Part shown: piece by piece, positions 26,292 through 35,816 of the stretch
Position numbering within the stretch: position 1 is the stretch's first letter
How the letters are laid out: each line of letters begins with the position of its first letter
Source: Rhizobium sp. C4
Lineage (GTDB): Bacteria > Pseudomonadota > Alphaproteobacteria > Rhizobiales > Rhizobiaceae
DNA length: 64,000 bases
NCBI RefSeq assembly: GCF_021026315.1
Contig: NZ_JAJNCX010000002.1
Coordinates: 372,001 to 436,000 of the forward strand
Reading direction: 5' to 3'
Translations under genes and position numbers: made by a program
Notes under the pieces: model-generated
Told to the model about the DNA's origin: nothing
The model's database searches: none
The model's input: only the letters and a program-made list of their open reading frames with translations

Positions 26292-27197
26292 ATGGCACAC
26301 GCGGCAATCATCGACGGAAAGAAGGCGGCGGCCTCGGTGATCGAGGCGGTGAAGGCCGCTGCCGCAGGTCTTGAGGCGGAGACCGGCGTGAAGACCGGGC
26401 TCGCCGTCATCATCGTCGGCGACGATCCGGCCAGCCACGCCTATGTCGGCGCCAAGGGGCGGATGGCGAAGGAATGCGGCTTCAACTCCATCCAGAATAC
26501 GCTGCCGGCGGAGACGACACAGGAAGAGCTTGCCGCACTCGTTGCCACGCTGAACGAAGAGCGGACCATTCACGGCGTTCTCGTGCAATTGCCGCTGCCG
26601 AAACATCTGAATTCGGAGGCCATCGTCCAGTCCATCCGGCCGGAAAAGGATGTCGATGGCCTGCATGTCGTCAATGCCGGCAAGCTTGCAACCGGTGACC
26701 TCGAGACCGGCCTGATTTCCTGCACGCCTGCGGGTGCCATGCTCCTGGTGCGCTCCATTCATGGCGCGGATCTCTCAGGCCTCAACGCCGTGGTGATCGG
26801 CCGCTCGAACCTCTTCGGCAAGCCGATGGCGCAATTGCTGCTTCATGCCAACGCGACTGTCACGGTGGCGCATTCGCGCAGCAAGGATATCGCGGGCCTC
26901 TGCCGCCATGCCGACATTCTGGTGGCGGCTGTCGGGCGGCCGGAAATGGTGAAAGCCGATTGGGTGAAGCCGGGCGCCACCGTGATCGATGTGGGCATCA
27001 ACCGGATCGCAGCGCCGGAAAAGGGCGAGGGCAAAAGCCGGCTGGTGGGCGATGTCGCCTATGCGGAGGCAGCCGAGGTCGCCGGTGCGATCACCCCGGT
27101 TCCGGGCGGCGTCGGGCCGATGACGATCGCCATGCTGATGGCCAATACGGTGATTGCGGCGCACCGCGCGCTCGGGAAAACGGCCCCGCAATTCTGA
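26292..27197 (+). CDS. folD: Bifunctional methylene-THF dehydrogenase / methenyl-THF cyclohydrolase
   Basis: This 301-residue protein has the FolD signatures: the tetrahydrofolate-binding Y-x3-K site in [23 protein letters not shown], the NADP-binding [14 protein letters not shown] and the C-terminal [13 protein letters not shown]. It converts 5,10-methylene-THF from the demethylases to 10-formyl-THF, the PurU substrate. It starts five bases after the purU stop. Most bacteria have a housekeeping FolD elsewhere; this copy is likely dedicated to methylamine carbon. Confidence 0.94.
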   Translation: MAHAAIIDGKKAAASVIEAVKAAAAGLEAETGVKTGLAVIIVGDDPASHAYVGAKGRMAKECGFNSIQNTLPAETTQEELAALVATLNEERTIHGVLVQLPLPKHLNSEAIVQSIRPEKDVDGLHVVNAGKLATGDLETGLISCTPAGAMLLVRSIHGADLSGLNAVVIGRSNLFGKPMAQLLLHANATVTVAHSRSKDIAGLCRHADILVAAVGRPEMVKADWVKPGATVIDVGINRIAAPEKGEGKSRLVGDVAYAEAAEVAGAITPVPGGVGPMTIAMLMANTVIAAHRALGKTAPQF

Positions 27198-27272
27198 GCA
27201 CAATATCTGATCCGGCAGCTTCTAAAATCCCGCCGGATCGACTTGCCAAGACGTGAAAGACGCATATACTCA

Positions 27273-27287
27273 GGAAATAAATATTCC
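27273..27287. promoter_or_regulatory. Inverted repeat upstream of dmmD (candidate operator)
   Basis: GGAA and TTCC arms flank seven A/T bases, 23 bases ahead of the dmmD start, in a 112-bp A/T-rich gap after folD. It may be part of a promoter or operator that opens the dmmDABC unit. Confidence 0.25.
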
Positions 27288-27309
27288 ACGCAGGAAAAGA
27301 GGGAACGAA

Positions 27310-28443
27310 ATGGCATTATCGTGGCGCTTCTCCGCTCTGGCGGATCGACATCGTGCTCTCGGATCGAAACTCGAGGACTGGAGCGGCATGGGAACCGCCT
27401 GGACCTACGACAAGGACATGTCTGAAGAGCATGTGGCGATCCGCACCAAGGCCGGCTTGATGGATGTTTCGGGGCTGAAAAAGGTGCATCTGGTGGGACC
27501 GCATGCCATTGCGGTGCTCGACTACATTACCACGCGCGACATGAGCAAGATCTATCCCGGCCGTTCGGTCTATGCGGCCATGCTCAACGATCGCGGTCTT
27601 TTCACCGATGACTGCATCGTCTACCGCACCGGCCCGAATTCCTGGATGCTGGTGCATGGCTCTGGCTCCGGCCACGAGGAAATCGTCAAGCAGGCTGCGG
27701 GGCGCAACTGCGCCGTTCTCTTCGATGACGACCTGCACGATCTGTCGCTGCAGGGGCCTGTCGCGGTCGATTATCTGGCCAAATATGTCCCCGGCATCCG
27801 CGACCTCAAATATTTCCATCACATGCAGACGACGCTCTTCGGCGCGCCGGTGATGATCTCGCGCACCGGCTATACCGGCGAACGCGGCTACGAGATTTTC
27901 GTGCGCGGGCAGGATGCGCCCATGGTCTGGGATCGTATCGTTGCAGAGGGTGCGGAAATGGGGATCATTCCCTGCTGCTTCAGCGTGCTCGACATGCTGC
28001 GCGTCGAGAGCTACCTGCTGTTCTACCCCTACGACAATTCGCAGATGTATCCGTTTGCCGACCAGCCGCCGGGCGACAGCCTGTGGGAGCTCGGGCTCGA
28101 TTTCACCGTCAGCCCCGGCAAGACCGGCTTCCGTGGTGCAGAAGAACATGCGCGGCTGAAGGGCAAGGAGCGCTTCAAGATTTTCGGCATGCTGCTCGAT
28201 GCCGATGGCCCGGCCGATCTCGGCGACGAGGTCTTTGCCGATGGCAAAAAGGTCGGCGTCATTACCTGCCCCTGCTATTCGACGCTCACCGGCAAATCCA
28301 TGGCGATTGCCCGTCTCGATGTCGACAAGGCAGTGCAGGGCGTGAAGCTTGAGGTGCGCGGCAAGGCGCTGAATGCAAGCGCAATCGCCCACACGCTCCC
28401 GTTTGATGATCCTGAGAAGAAAAAGCGGACCGCCATCGGTTAA
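27310..28443 (+). CDS. dmmD: GcvT-family aminomethyltransferase-like protein (DmmD)
   Basis: This 377-residue protein is a GcvT/DmdA-type folate-dependent methyltransferase. It has the LMDVSGLKKVHLVGP start of the domain, ISRTGYTGERGYEIF, and a C-terminal CPCYSTLTGKSMAIARLD segment. The start at 27310 follows AGAGGGA; the frame from 27253 adds 19 residues without support. It heads a tight run with dmmA, dmmB and dmmC in the order described for dimethylamine monooxygenase loci. It probably captures formaldehyde from dimethylamine demethylation on THF. This role is inferred from its neighbours. Confidence 0.8.
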   Translation: MALSWRFSALADRHRALGSKLEDWSGMGTAWTYDKDMSEEHVAIRTKAGLMDVSGLKKVHLVGPHAIAVLDYITTRDMSKIYPGRSVYAAMLNDRGLFTDDCIVYRTGPNSWMLVHGSGSGHEEIVKQAAGRNCAVLFDDDLHDLSLQGPVAVDYLAKYVPGIRDLKYFHHMQTTLFGAPVMISRTGYTGERGYEIFVRGQDAPMVWDRIVAEGAEMGIIPCCFSVLDMLRVESYLLFYPYDNSQMYPFADQPPGDSLWELGLDFTVSPGKTGFRGAEEHARLKGKERFKIFGMLLDADGPADLGDEVFADGKKVGVITCPCYSTLTGKSMAIARLDVDKAVQGVKLEVRGKALNASAIAHTLPFDDPEKKKRTAIG

Positions 28444-28453
28444 GGAGGCGACC

Positions 28454-29059
28454 ATGCTTGTCGAAGGCATCAAGAGCCGGCCGGTCTACAAGGGCCTCGT
28501 CCTCCAGCCATACGCCCGGCGGCATCTCTTCGTTCTGGAAGGCGAGGGGGCGAACGCCCTCCTCGACCAGGCGGACCAACTGGATGAAACCATCCTGTCG
28601 CGCAGCGAGGTTCTCTACGTTGCGCGGGGATCGCAGGGACAGGGCCATGACGAGGCGCTGCGCCGGCTCGGGGCCGACATGTTCTTCACCGCGCCGACCA
28701 TCGCCACGCTGCTTTTCCGGCTCAAGGTCTCTCTCTCGAACGCGCATATGGGCACAAGGCTCTATATCGCCGGCACGGAAGGCTTCATCGGGCAGGCGAT
28801 GACGGTGGCGCTGGATCTCGGCATGGCGGATGCCGCGATCCTCACCGAACATCGCGGCTCGCTCGCCCGACGCGTTCAATGCGTTCACTGCAAGGGCATG
28901 ACCGAGGATGTGACGCAGAGCCCCTTTGCCTGCAGCCATTGCGGACTGCCGCTTCTGGTCCGCGACCACTATTCGCGCCGTCTCGGTGCGTTCCAGGGCG
29001 TCAATATCGATGCCGAGGAGCCCGGCAGCGCGCCTGAGCCTGAGGAGTTGTTCCTATGA
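28454..29059 (+). CDS. dmmA: Dimethylamine monooxygenase small subunit (DmmA-like)
   Basis: This 201-residue protein has no broadly known enzyme motif. A helical N-terminal part (about residues 20-135) is followed by a compact zinc-ribbon-like module with Cys143, Cys146, Cys160 and Cys163 (CVHC ... CSHC) and an acidic C-terminal tail. Its place between dmmD and the ferredoxin-reductase gene, with AAGGAGG upstream of the ATG and a four-base overlap into dmmB, matches the small subunit of dimethylamine monooxygenase. What this subunit does in the complex is not evident from sequence. Confidence 0.72.
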   Translation: MLVEGIKSRPVYKGLVLQPYARRHLFVLEGEGANALLDQADQLDETILSRSEVLYVARGSQGQGHDEALRRLGADMFFTAPTIATLLFRLKVSLSNAHMGTRLYIAGTEGFIGQAMTVALDLGMADAAILTEHRGSLARRVQCVHCKGMTEDVTQSPFACSHCGLPLLVRDHYSRRLGAFQGVNIDAEEPGSAPEPEELFL

Positions 29060-30021
29060 GCGGTGGCATGGAAATCCCGGTCAGGGTCGCGAAAATCACG
29101 CCCGTTGCCAATGGCGTCAAGCGCTTCCGCTTCGAGCGGCTGGACGGACAGCCCATGCCGTCCTTTTCCGGCGGCGCGCATGTCATCGTCACCATGGACG
29201 ATGACGGGCACCTGCGGCGTAACGCCTATTCGCTGATGTCGCCGCCGCATGACTGTTCGGCCTATGAGATCAGCGTGCTGCGTGTCGAGGATTCGCGCGG
29301 CGGCTCGGCCTTCATGCATGAGAAGCTGAATGAGGGCGATGAGATCCGGGTGAGCTACCCGGTCAATCTCTTCCAGCCGGACTGGCGCGGGCGCAAGCAT
29401 CTGCTGATTGCCGGCGGCATCGGGATCACGCCCTTCATTGCCATGATGGAGCAGTTTGCCCGCGAGGGTGCGAATTTCGAGCTGCATTATGCCGTGCGCT
29501 CACTGGATCGCGGTGCCTATTGCCAGGAACTGGTCGCGCGTTACGGGCCGCATCGGGTCAAGATCTACGCGGATGCGGATGGCAGTTTCATTCCGCTTTC
29601 CCGTCTCCTCGACAGCCAGCCGCTTGGAACGCATCTCTATGTCTGCGGTCCGTCCGGCATGATCGACGGCGTGCTGAAGGCAGGGATCGAGGCCGGCTGG
29701 CCGGAGCAGACCCTGCATTCGGAGCGGTTCCTCTCTGCCCAATCCGGCAAGCCGTTTTCGATCGAGCTCACCCGCTCGGGCAAGACGGTCCATGTCGGCC
29801 ATCACGAAAGCATGCTGGAGGCGATCGAGGCCGCCGGCGTCGATCCGCCCTTCCTGTGCCGTGGCGGCGCCTGCGGCCAATGCGAGACCGGCGTTGCGCT
29901 CTGCGAGGGCATGCTTCTGCATCACGACGTCTATCTCACCGATGAAGAAAAGGCCTCCGGCCGGAAGGTCATGATCTGCGTGTCCCGCTTCGAGGGAAAC
30001 GCGCTGCATCTCGACCTCTAG
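29056..30021 (+). CDS. dmmB: Dimethylamine monooxygenase reductase subunit (PDR/VanB family)
   Basis: This 321-residue protein is a phthalate-dioxygenase-reductase type electron-transfer protein. A flavin-binding domain with RRNAYSLMSPPHD near residue 55 is followed by an NAD-binding domain with LIAGGIGITPFIAMME. A C-terminal plant-type [2Fe-2S] ferredoxin domain has cysteines in CRGGACGQCETGVALC from about residue 268. It should pass electrons from NAD(P)H to the oxygenase subunit encoded next. ATG overlaps the dmmA stop. Confidence 0.86.
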   Translation: MSGGMEIPVRVAKITPVANGVKRFRFERLDGQPMPSFSGGAHVIVTMDDDGHLRRNAYSLMSPPHDCSAYEISVLRVEDSRGGSAFMHEKLNEGDEIRVSYPVNLFQPDWRGRKHLLIAGGIGITPFIAMMEQFAREGANFELHYAVRSLDRGAYCQELVARYGPHRVKIYADADGSFIPLSRLLDSQPLGTHLYVCGPSGMIDGVLKAGIEAGWPEQTLHSERFLSAQSGKPFSIELTRSGKTVHVGHHESMLEAIEAAGVDPPFLCRGGACGQCETGVALCEGMLLHHDVYLTDEEKASGRKVMICVSRFEGNALHLDL

Positions 30022-30051
30022 TTCTTACGACCGACACCCAGGAGAACGATC

Positions 30052-31092
30052 ATGTCACTCGCCTTCAAGCAGGAAACGTTCCGGGACGATTTCACCTATC
30101 GCAACAGCCCGGAAAATATCCGGCGCTTTCCCTTTCCCTTCGACCGGGACGAATACATGTATTCGGTCAACATGGAGCCGCATGTGAAGGGCCGGGCCGG
30201 CACGGTCTACGAAAACCTCATCGATGTCGATGAGCATTATGTTTCGGAGATGCGCGACCGGGCTCTGGTGCTGAAGGAAGATCCGCTGCGCTATCAGGCG
30301 CTGCCGCATATGATGTCGGCGCAGTGGGATACGCTGGAACTGCTGATGGAACAGCAGGCCGCCGGATACCCCGAACACTTCACCCTGATCCGCAATGGCG
30401 ACCAGTGGCGCTGGATCAACCGGCCTCTCGGCATCGACGACACGTTCACCTTCGGCGACGCCGCGACGCTGCCTTACGAGCCGCTGGAATATATCAGCCG
30501 GCAGACGCAGGGCGATATCTGCATCGTGGACCAGCGCGACGGCAATCTCTGGATGGATGCCGGCATGGTGACGACGCAGGCCGACTGGTCGCTCGATTTC
30601 GACATCGGCATGAACTTCATGGAATGGCACGGCCCGGTGCCTCTCGCCCACCAGATCGGCGTCTTCGAACGCGCGCTGAAATTCCTCCTGAACCTGCAGC
30701 TGGGCAAGCCGGTGCGCCGGTTCAACTGGACGATGACGATCAATCCCCGGCTCGACACCAGCCCGGAAAACTATCCCAAATGGGGACCGGATCGCACCAC
30801 CGTCACGCCGGAGAATGTCGGCGAGAAGGTGCATCTGCGCGTCGAATTGCAGACGCTGTGGCGGCTGCCGCGCTCCAACGCCATTCTCTTCGTCATCCGC
30901 TGCTATCTGATGAATATGGAAGAGCTGGTGAGCGTGCCGAAATGGGCGCGCCGCTTTCCGCGCGTGCTGAAAACGCTGCCGCCGGAACTCGTCGATTACA
31001 AGGGTCTCACCCGCTATCGCCAGACGACGATCGACTGGCTCTCGACACATGACGACGGTGCGCCGACCAGCCCGGGCTTCTGGCCCGACTGA
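30052..31092 (+). CDS. dmmC: Dimethylamine monooxygenase large subunit (DUF3445, haem-dependent N-demethylase family)
   Basis: This 346-residue protein belongs to the DUF3445 family, known as haem-dependent oxidative N-demethylases. Recognisable parts are DEYMYSVNMEPHVKGRAGTVYENLIDVD near the N-terminus (in pieces), MNFMEWHGPVPLAH in the middle, and LRVELQTLWRLPRSNAILFVIR toward the C-terminus. With DmmA and DmmB it should oxidise dimethylamine to methylamine and formaldehyde using O2. CAGGAG lies just upstream of the ATG at 30052, 30 bp after dmmB. No haem ligand can be named from sequence alone. Confidence 0.82.
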   Translation: MSLAFKQETFRDDFTYRNSPENIRRFPFPFDRDEYMYSVNMEPHVKGRAGTVYENLIDVDEHYVSEMRDRALVLKEDPLRYQALPHMMSAQWDTLELLMEQQAAGYPEHFTLIRNGDQWRWINRPLGIDDTFTFGDAATLPYEPLEYISRQTQGDICIVDQRDGNLWMDAGMVTTQADWSLDFDIGMNFMEWHGPVPLAHQIGVFERALKFLLNLQLGKPVRRFNWTMTINPRLDTSPENYPKWGPDRTTVTPENVGEKVHLRVELQTLWRLPRSNAILFVIRCYLMNMEELVSVPKWARRFPRVLKTLPPELVDYKGLTRYRQTTIDWLSTHDDGAPTSPGFWPD

Positions 31093-31128
31093 GCCCCCGC
31101 AGCGCCAATCATCTGAGTAATCAAGAAT

Positions 31129-31146
31129 TTCCATAAAAATCTGGAA
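31129..31146. promoter_or_regulatory. Inverted repeat upstream of tmm (candidate operator)
   Basis: TTCCA and TGGAA arms are separated by eight A/T-rich bases, directly ahead of the tmm ribosome-binding site. Its position suits a regulator that controls tmm separately from dmmDABC. Confidence 0.25.
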
Positions 31147-31158
31147 GGGGAATGCGAC

Positions 31159-32499
31159 ATGACACGAGTTGCCGTTATCGGTGCGGGCCCTTCGGGCCTT
31201 GCCCAGCTGAGAGCGTTTCAATCCGCCGCCAAGAAGGGCGCGGATATCCCGGAAGTGGTCTGCTTCGAGAAGCAGTCGAACTGGGGTGGGCTCTGGAACT
31301 ACAGCTGGCGAACGGGCGTCGATGAGAACGGCGAGCCGATCCATAATTCGATGTATCGCTACCTCTGGACCAATGGTCCGAAGGAAGGGCTCGAATTTGC
31401 GGACTATTCCTTCGAGGAGCATTTCGGCAAGCAGATCGCCTCCTATCCGCCGCGCGCCGTGATGATGGATTACATCGAGGGCCGGGTGAAGAAGGCGGAT
31501 GTCCGCAAGTGGATCCGCTTCTCCTCCGTCATCCGCTGGGTGGAATATAATCAGGACAGCGGCGACTTCACCGTGACCGTCCACGACATGGTCAAGGACA
31601 CGGTCTACAAGGAGCGCTTCGACTATGTCGTCTGCGCCTCCGGCCACTTCTCATCCCCGAACGTGCCGGAATATCCGGGCTTCGAGCACTTCTATGGCCG
31701 TATCGTCCATGCGCATGATTTCCGCGACGCGCGCGAATTCACCGATCAGAATGTGCTGGTCGTCGGCTCGTCCTATTCGGCCGAAGACATCGGCTCGCAA
31801 TGCTGGAAATATGGTGCCAAGACCGTGACCTCCTGCTACCGCTCGGCGCCGATGGGCTTCAACTGGCCGGACAATTGGGAAGAAAAGCCGGCACTCGTCA
31901 GGGTCGAGGGCAAGACAGCCTTCTTCAAGGACGGTTCCAGCAAGGAGGTCGACGCGATCATCCTCTGCACCGGCTACAAGCACTATTTCCCGTTCCTGCC
32001 CGACGAGTTGCGCCTGAAGACCAAGAACCGGCTCGCCACGGCCGATCTCTACAAGGGCGTGGTCTATGTGCATAACCCGAAGCTCTTCTATCTCGGCATG
32101 CAGGACCAGTGGTTCACCTTCAACATGTTCGATGCCCAGGCCTGGTATGTCCGCGACATCATCATGGGCCGCATCAAGGTTCCGGAAGACAAAGCGGTTC
32201 TGCTGGCGGATGTGGCCGAGCGCGAGGCGCGCGAAGAGGCCTCCGACGACGTCAAATATGCGATCAAATACCAGGGCGCCTATATCAAGGAGCTGATCGC
32301 CGATACGGACTATCCGAGCTTCGATGTCGACGGGATGTGCAAGGCCTTCTTCGAATGGAAGCAGCACAAGGTCGATGACATCATGGCCTTCCGCAACAAT
32401 TCCTACAAGTCGCTGATGACGGGCACGATGGCGCCGAAGCACCATACGCCCTGGGCCGAGGCGCTGGATGACTCTATGGAGGCCTATCTGCGCAATTGA
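31159..32499 (+). CDS. tmm: Trimethylamine monooxygenase
   Basis: This 446-residue flavin-containing monooxygenase has the FAD motif GAGPSGL at residues 8-14, the FMO identifying motif [11 protein letters not shown] near residue 178 and the NADPH motif [12 protein letters not shown] near residue 200. Length and surrounding genes match bacterial Tmm, which oxidises trimethylamine to TMAO with NADPH and O2. GGAAGGGG precedes the ATG. It is 66 bp after dmmC and ends at a strong terminator, so dmmDABC and tmm may share a transcript. Confidence 0.92.
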   Translation: MTRVAVIGAGPSGLAQLRAFQSAAKKGADIPEVVCFEKQSNWGGLWNYSWRTGVDENGEPIHNSMYRYLWTNGPKEGLEFADYSFEEHFGKQIASYPPRAVMMDYIEGRVKKADVRKWIRFSSVIRWVEYNQDSGDFTVTVHDMVKDTVYKERFDYVVCASGHFSSPNVPEYPGFEHFYGRIVHAHDFRDAREFTDQNVLVVGSSYSAEDIGSQCWKYGAKTVTSCYRSAPMGFNWPDNWEEKPALVRVEGKTAFFKDGSSKEVDAIILCTGYKHYFPFLPDELRLKTKNRLATADLYKGVVYVHNPKLFYLGMQDQWFTFNMFDAQAWYVRDIIMGRIKVPEDKAVLLADVAEREAREEASDDVKYAIKYQGAYIKELIADTDYPSFDVDGMCKAFFEWKQHKVDDIMAFRNNSYKSLMTGTMAPKHHTPWAEALDDSMEAYLRN

Positions 32500-32522
32500 C
32501 CGGCGACCGGATCCCCGACTGA

Positions 32523-32561
32523 CCGGCATGGGACGCCTTTGGCGGCCTGTGCCGGCTTTTT
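32523..32561 (+). terminator. Rho-independent terminator after tmm
   Basis: A two-part GC-rich stem (outer CCGGCA / TGCCGG, inner CGCC / GGCG with a TTT loop) is followed by TTTTT. It should end the dmm-tmm transcript. The PAS/MCP gene starts 47 bases after the T run. Confidence 0.8.
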
Positions 32562-32607
32562 GCGTTGTAAAGAAACAGGTTCCCCCTCTTTTTCGAGCTT
32601 CAAATCC

Positions 32608-33207
32608 ATGGATTTTCTGACAAGCGTTCTGGGCCGCATGGCCGGCTTCCTCTACCGCTGCCGCGCGGATGAAAACTACACAATGCTGGAGATGACCAAC
32701 GGCATCGAGCGCATTTTCGGCTATCCGGCCGACGAGATTATCGGCAATCGCGTGCGCACCTTCACCTCGATCATGCATGACGAGGATATTCCCGTCATGG
32801 ACGCGCTGGTCGGCAGGGCGCTAGAAACCCGCACCGACTGGACGCTGGAATACCGCATCCGCCATCGTGACGGGCATCTGGTGTGGGTGACGGAGACGGG
32901 CGGCGGGGTCTGGGATGAGACGGGCGAGCTGCTTTATCTCGAGGGCAGCATTCTCAACATCGAGTCCCTCTATCAGCGGATGGATGAGCAGACCGCAGGC
33001 ATGCGGGTGACGGCGTCGAAGACCAACGAGATCCTGCAATCGCTGCGCTATCTCAAGCTGCTCGCCGTCAATGCCGGGATCGAAGCGGCAAGGGCGGGCA
33101 CGGCGGGATCAGGCTTTGCCGTGCTGGCGGCGGAGATGCGGGCGCTTGCCAACTCTTCCGAAGAGGCCGCACGCGCGATCTCGACCGCGCAAGGCAGACA
33201 AGGCTAA
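32608..33207 (+). CDS. Short soluble PAS domain / partial MCP signalling protein
   Basis: This 199-residue protein has a PAS domain (about residues 15-115, with IFGYPADEIIGN and a YRIRHRDGHLVWV PAC-like segment) fused to only the hairpin-tip half of a chemoreceptor signalling domain (AVNAGIEAARAGTAGSGFAVLAAEMRALA). There are no transmembrane segments, HAMP domain or full-length coiled coil. ATG at 32608 was preferred because the PAS domain follows closely; an upstream in-frame start at 32539 lies inside the terminator. It sits between tmm and tdm and could sense a redox or metabolite signal from the pathway and report to the chemosensory array. This role is inferred. Confidence 0.72.
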   Translation: MDFLTSVLGRMAGFLYRCRADENYTMLEMTNGIERIFGYPADEIIGNRVRTFTSIMHDEDIPVMDALVGRALETRTDWTLEYRIRHRDGHLVWVTETGGGVWDETGELLYLEGSILNIESLYQRMDEQTAGMRVTASKTNEILQSLRYLKLLAVNAGIEAARAGTAGSGFAVLAAEMRALANSSEEAARAISTAQGRQG

Positions 33208-35573
33208 GACCGCGGCCGCGTCTTTTGCGGATCGTAATGCGAGAGCGGCACGATCACGGCGGGAAGCCGCTTCTGCTGGCCATCGAGCTTGCCGATCTCG
33301 ACCTGCGTGCCGACGGCCGCATGGGTGACATCCACACGCGCCAGCGCAATCGTCTTGCCGAGAATGGGGGATCGGGTCGCGCTGGTGATGACACCGATCT
33401 GGGCGCGGCCGATATGGATGCAATCGCCATGGCCGACTGCGTCATTGGCCTCAATATCCAGCCCGACCATCAGGTGCCGCGGATTGGCCTTGCGCCGCGT
33501 GAGGGCTTCGCGGCCGATGAAATCATCCTGTTTGGACTTCAGCGGCACGGCAAAGCCTATACCGGCCTCGAAGGGATCGGTCTGGTCGTCAAATTCGTGG
33601 TGGGCGAAGATCAGGCCCGCCTCGATGCGCACCATGTCCAGCGCCTCAAGCCCCATCGGCTTCAGCCCATAGGGCTCGCCAGCTTTCCAGACCGCATCGA
33701 AAACCGCTGTCGCATCCTTCGGATGACAGAAGATTTCATAGCCGAGCTCGCCGGTATAGCCGGTGCGCGAGACGACAACGGGGGCGCCCTCGAACGTGCC
33801 GATGCGGCCAACGGCGAAGCGGAACCATTCCAGCTCGCCGATGGCCGGCTGGCGCGGCGCGGTCCAGATGATCTCTTTCAGGATATCGCGGCTCGCCGGC
33901 CCCTGGAGTGCGATATTGTGCATCTGGTCGGTGGAGGAACGGACCCAGGCCTTGAAGCCCTTCTTCTCCGCCTGCTCGCGCAGCCAGATGCCGCTTACGT
34001 CATCGCCTCCGATCCAGCGGAAGTTCTTGTCGCCCAGACGGAACAGCGTGCCGTCGTCGATCATGCCGCCATGTTCGTAGCACATGGCCGAATAAACGAC
34101 CTGGCCGGTCGAGAGCTTGCGCACGTCGCGCGTCAGGCAATATTGCAGCAGTTCCTCGGCATCCGGTCCCGTCACCTCGAATTTGCGTAAGGGCGAGAGG
34201 TCGATCAGGGCGGCGCGTTCGCGGCAGGCCCAATATTCCTCGATCGGCCCTTCGGAGCAGAAGCGGTTCGGCAGCCAGAAGCCGCGATATTCGGTGAAGT
34301 CGCGCGTCATGGCGGAAAGGCGCGGATGGAAGGCGGTTTCCCGCGTCAGTTCAGGTTCTGCGTCAGGGGTCATGCGATAGGCCACGGCTCGTGTGAATTT
34401 TTCCTTGCCGGAAAATGTCCGGACGTGAATGTCGGTCGGGTCCCAGCCATTGGCGGCGTCGATATCGTCGGGGCAGGAGGAGGAGACGCAGACGAGATCG
34501 GTCAGCGCCCGCATCAGGACGTAATCGCCCGGCCGCGACCAGGGCTCGTCCAGATAGAGCTGGTTATTGTGATCGATATTGGTGTTGTAGAAATAGTTGA
34601 GCGCTTCCCAGCCCTTGCGGCCGGCAATGCCGTAAGGCGCCAGCGCCGCATTGAAATTGTCCGTGCAGTTCGCATGGCCCGGATAGCCCATGTCGTCGTA
34701 GTAGCGCGAATTGCAGGCTGTCGCGAAGGCATCATGGCGGCCGACGGTGTCCTGCACGATCTCCACCAGCGGTTCGAAATCGCGGTCGAAGGCCTTGGAG
34801 GGAAGGCCGGGTGTCGGATAGCTGCGGCCGAGCAGCGTGCGTGTCACGGTGGAATCGAGCGCGAGATCCAGCCCCTTGTCGACCTTGCGGGCGGAAAAGG
34901 CCTGAAAGTCGGTGCATTGCCGGCCATAGACATCGATGATCTGGATGAATTCGCCGGCCCGCACGAAATAGGCCGAGGCGGTGGCGGCCCGGATGCGGAT
35001 ATCCTCGATCGGGTCGGCCAGCGGCTCGGGCAGGGCGGAGGCGTAGTCGCGCAGGATTGTCGTGCGGCGAATGCGGACTTCGAGAGGTGTGGCAGTGTCC
35101 TGCGCCTCTGGCGACATGGCCGCACCCGGTGCGCAGACAATGAGGAGGCCTTTCAGGGCGATGGTGAATTCCGCCGTATTCCCGGCGGGTGAGGAGCCGC
35201 CGAAGAGGCGGAACGCTGCGGCGGATGCGATGTCCGCGCCGCGCCGGGACAGCGCTGTCTTCACGCGCTCAATGCTTTCGTCACCGGAGGACAGCAGGGC
35301 TTTCAGGCCGGTGGCCTCGCCGCTGAAGGACACGCCAAGACCAGCGGACTGAAAACGGCCGGTCTCATCCAGAAATGTCAGCTCGCAGGCCTGCCCGCCT
35401 TCGCTATCCGTCAGCGTGACGGTATCGCCGGGTTCAACCCGAACGGTGAGCGATCCGCCGCCCTTGCAGCGATAGCGCTCCGTGCCCGCAGGCAGGGTCG
35501 CAATGCCCGGATAGCGGATGATGCTCGCCGTGACGGGTCTGATGCCAGCGGCCAGCGTGTGTGTGTCGCGCAT
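33204..35573 (-). CDS. tdm: Trimethylamine-N-oxide demethylase (Tdm-like)
   Basis: This 789-residue protein joins a DUF1989 domain and a C-terminal GcvT-type THF domain (about residues 430-780, with SRTGYTGELGYEIF), the Tdm arrangement. Three cysteines in the DUF1989 part (near residues 286, 303 and 366, in ATACNSR, HANCTD and SSSCPDD) match the family's probable metal ligands. Tdm splits TMAO into dimethylamine and formaldehyde. The ATG at 35573 starts the conserved N-terminus; the frame to 35639 was not preferred. It is divergent from the permease and overlaps the end of the PAS/MCP gene by four bases, tail to tail. Confidence 0.88.
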   Translation of the reverse strand: MRDTHTLAAGIRPVTASIIRYPGIATLPAGTERYRCKGGGSLTVRVEPGDTVTLTDSEGGQACELTFLDETGRFQSAGLGVSFSGEATGLKALLSSGDESIERVKTALSRRGADIASAAAFRLFGGSSPAGNTAEFTIALKGLLIVCAPGAAMSPEAQDTATPLEVRIRRTTILRDYASALPEPLADPIEDIRIRAATASAYFVRAGEFIQIIDVYGRQCTDFQAFSARKVDKGLDLALDSTVTRTLLGRSYPTPGLPSKAFDRDFEPLVEIVQDTVGRHDAFATACNSRYYDDMGYPGHANCTDNFNAALAPYGIAGRKGWEALNYFYNTNIDHNNQLYLDEPWSRPGDYVLMRALTDLVCVSSSCPDDIDAANGWDPTDIHVRTFSGKEKFTRAVAYRMTPDAEPELTRETAFHPRLSAMTRDFTEYRGFWLPNRFCSEGPIEEYWACRERAALIDLSPLRKFEVTGPDAEELLQYCLTRDVRKLSTGQVVYSAMCYEHGGMIDDGTLFRLGDKNFRWIGGDDVSGIWLREQAEKKGFKAWVRSSTDQMHNIALQGPASRDILKEIIWTAPRQPAIGELEWFRFAVGRIGTFEGAPVVVSRTGYTGELGYEIFCHPKDATAVFDAVWKAGEPYGLKPMGLEALDMVRIEAGLIFAHHEFDDQTDPFEAGIGFAVPLKSKQDDFIGREALTRRKANPRHLMVGLDIEANDAVGHGDCIHIGRAQIGVITSATRSPILGKTIALARVDVTHAAVGTQVEIGKLDGQQKRLPAVIVPLSHYDPQKTRPRS

Positions 35574-35660
35574 GGTTCTGTCTCTTGAGATGAAGGGCGT
35601 CGTTGCACCGGGATCATGTTGACAAAATGCAATGGGCAAGTAAAGGCCGTATTGACTAAA

Positions 35661-35673
35661 AAGAAAAAATCTT
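35661..35673. promoter_or_regulatory. A/T-rich inverted repeat between tdm and the permease gene
   Basis: AAGA and TCTT arms flank five A residues. It resembles the AAGAA-N7-TTCTT element ahead of mgsA. It lies just after a TTGACT hexamer (35652-35657) that could serve as a -35 element for the permease gene; a -10 candidate TATGCA follows at a long spacing of 19 bases. Confidence 0.3.
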
Positions 35674-35816
35674 CACTATGCATAAAGGGCATGCATCTGG
35701 AACCCGCGCACAGACACGGCTCATGACAATCTCCGGCAAGCCCCGCAATGCCATGGGAGGCACGTTCAGGGAGACGTTCGAAGAGACGTCCGGAACAACG
35801 AAGGGGAATATCACCA

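Noticed and set aside
27253-27309. Upstream in-frame extension of dmmD
   Set aside because: It has no ribosome-binding site, and the internal ATG at 27310 has one and matches the family N-terminus.
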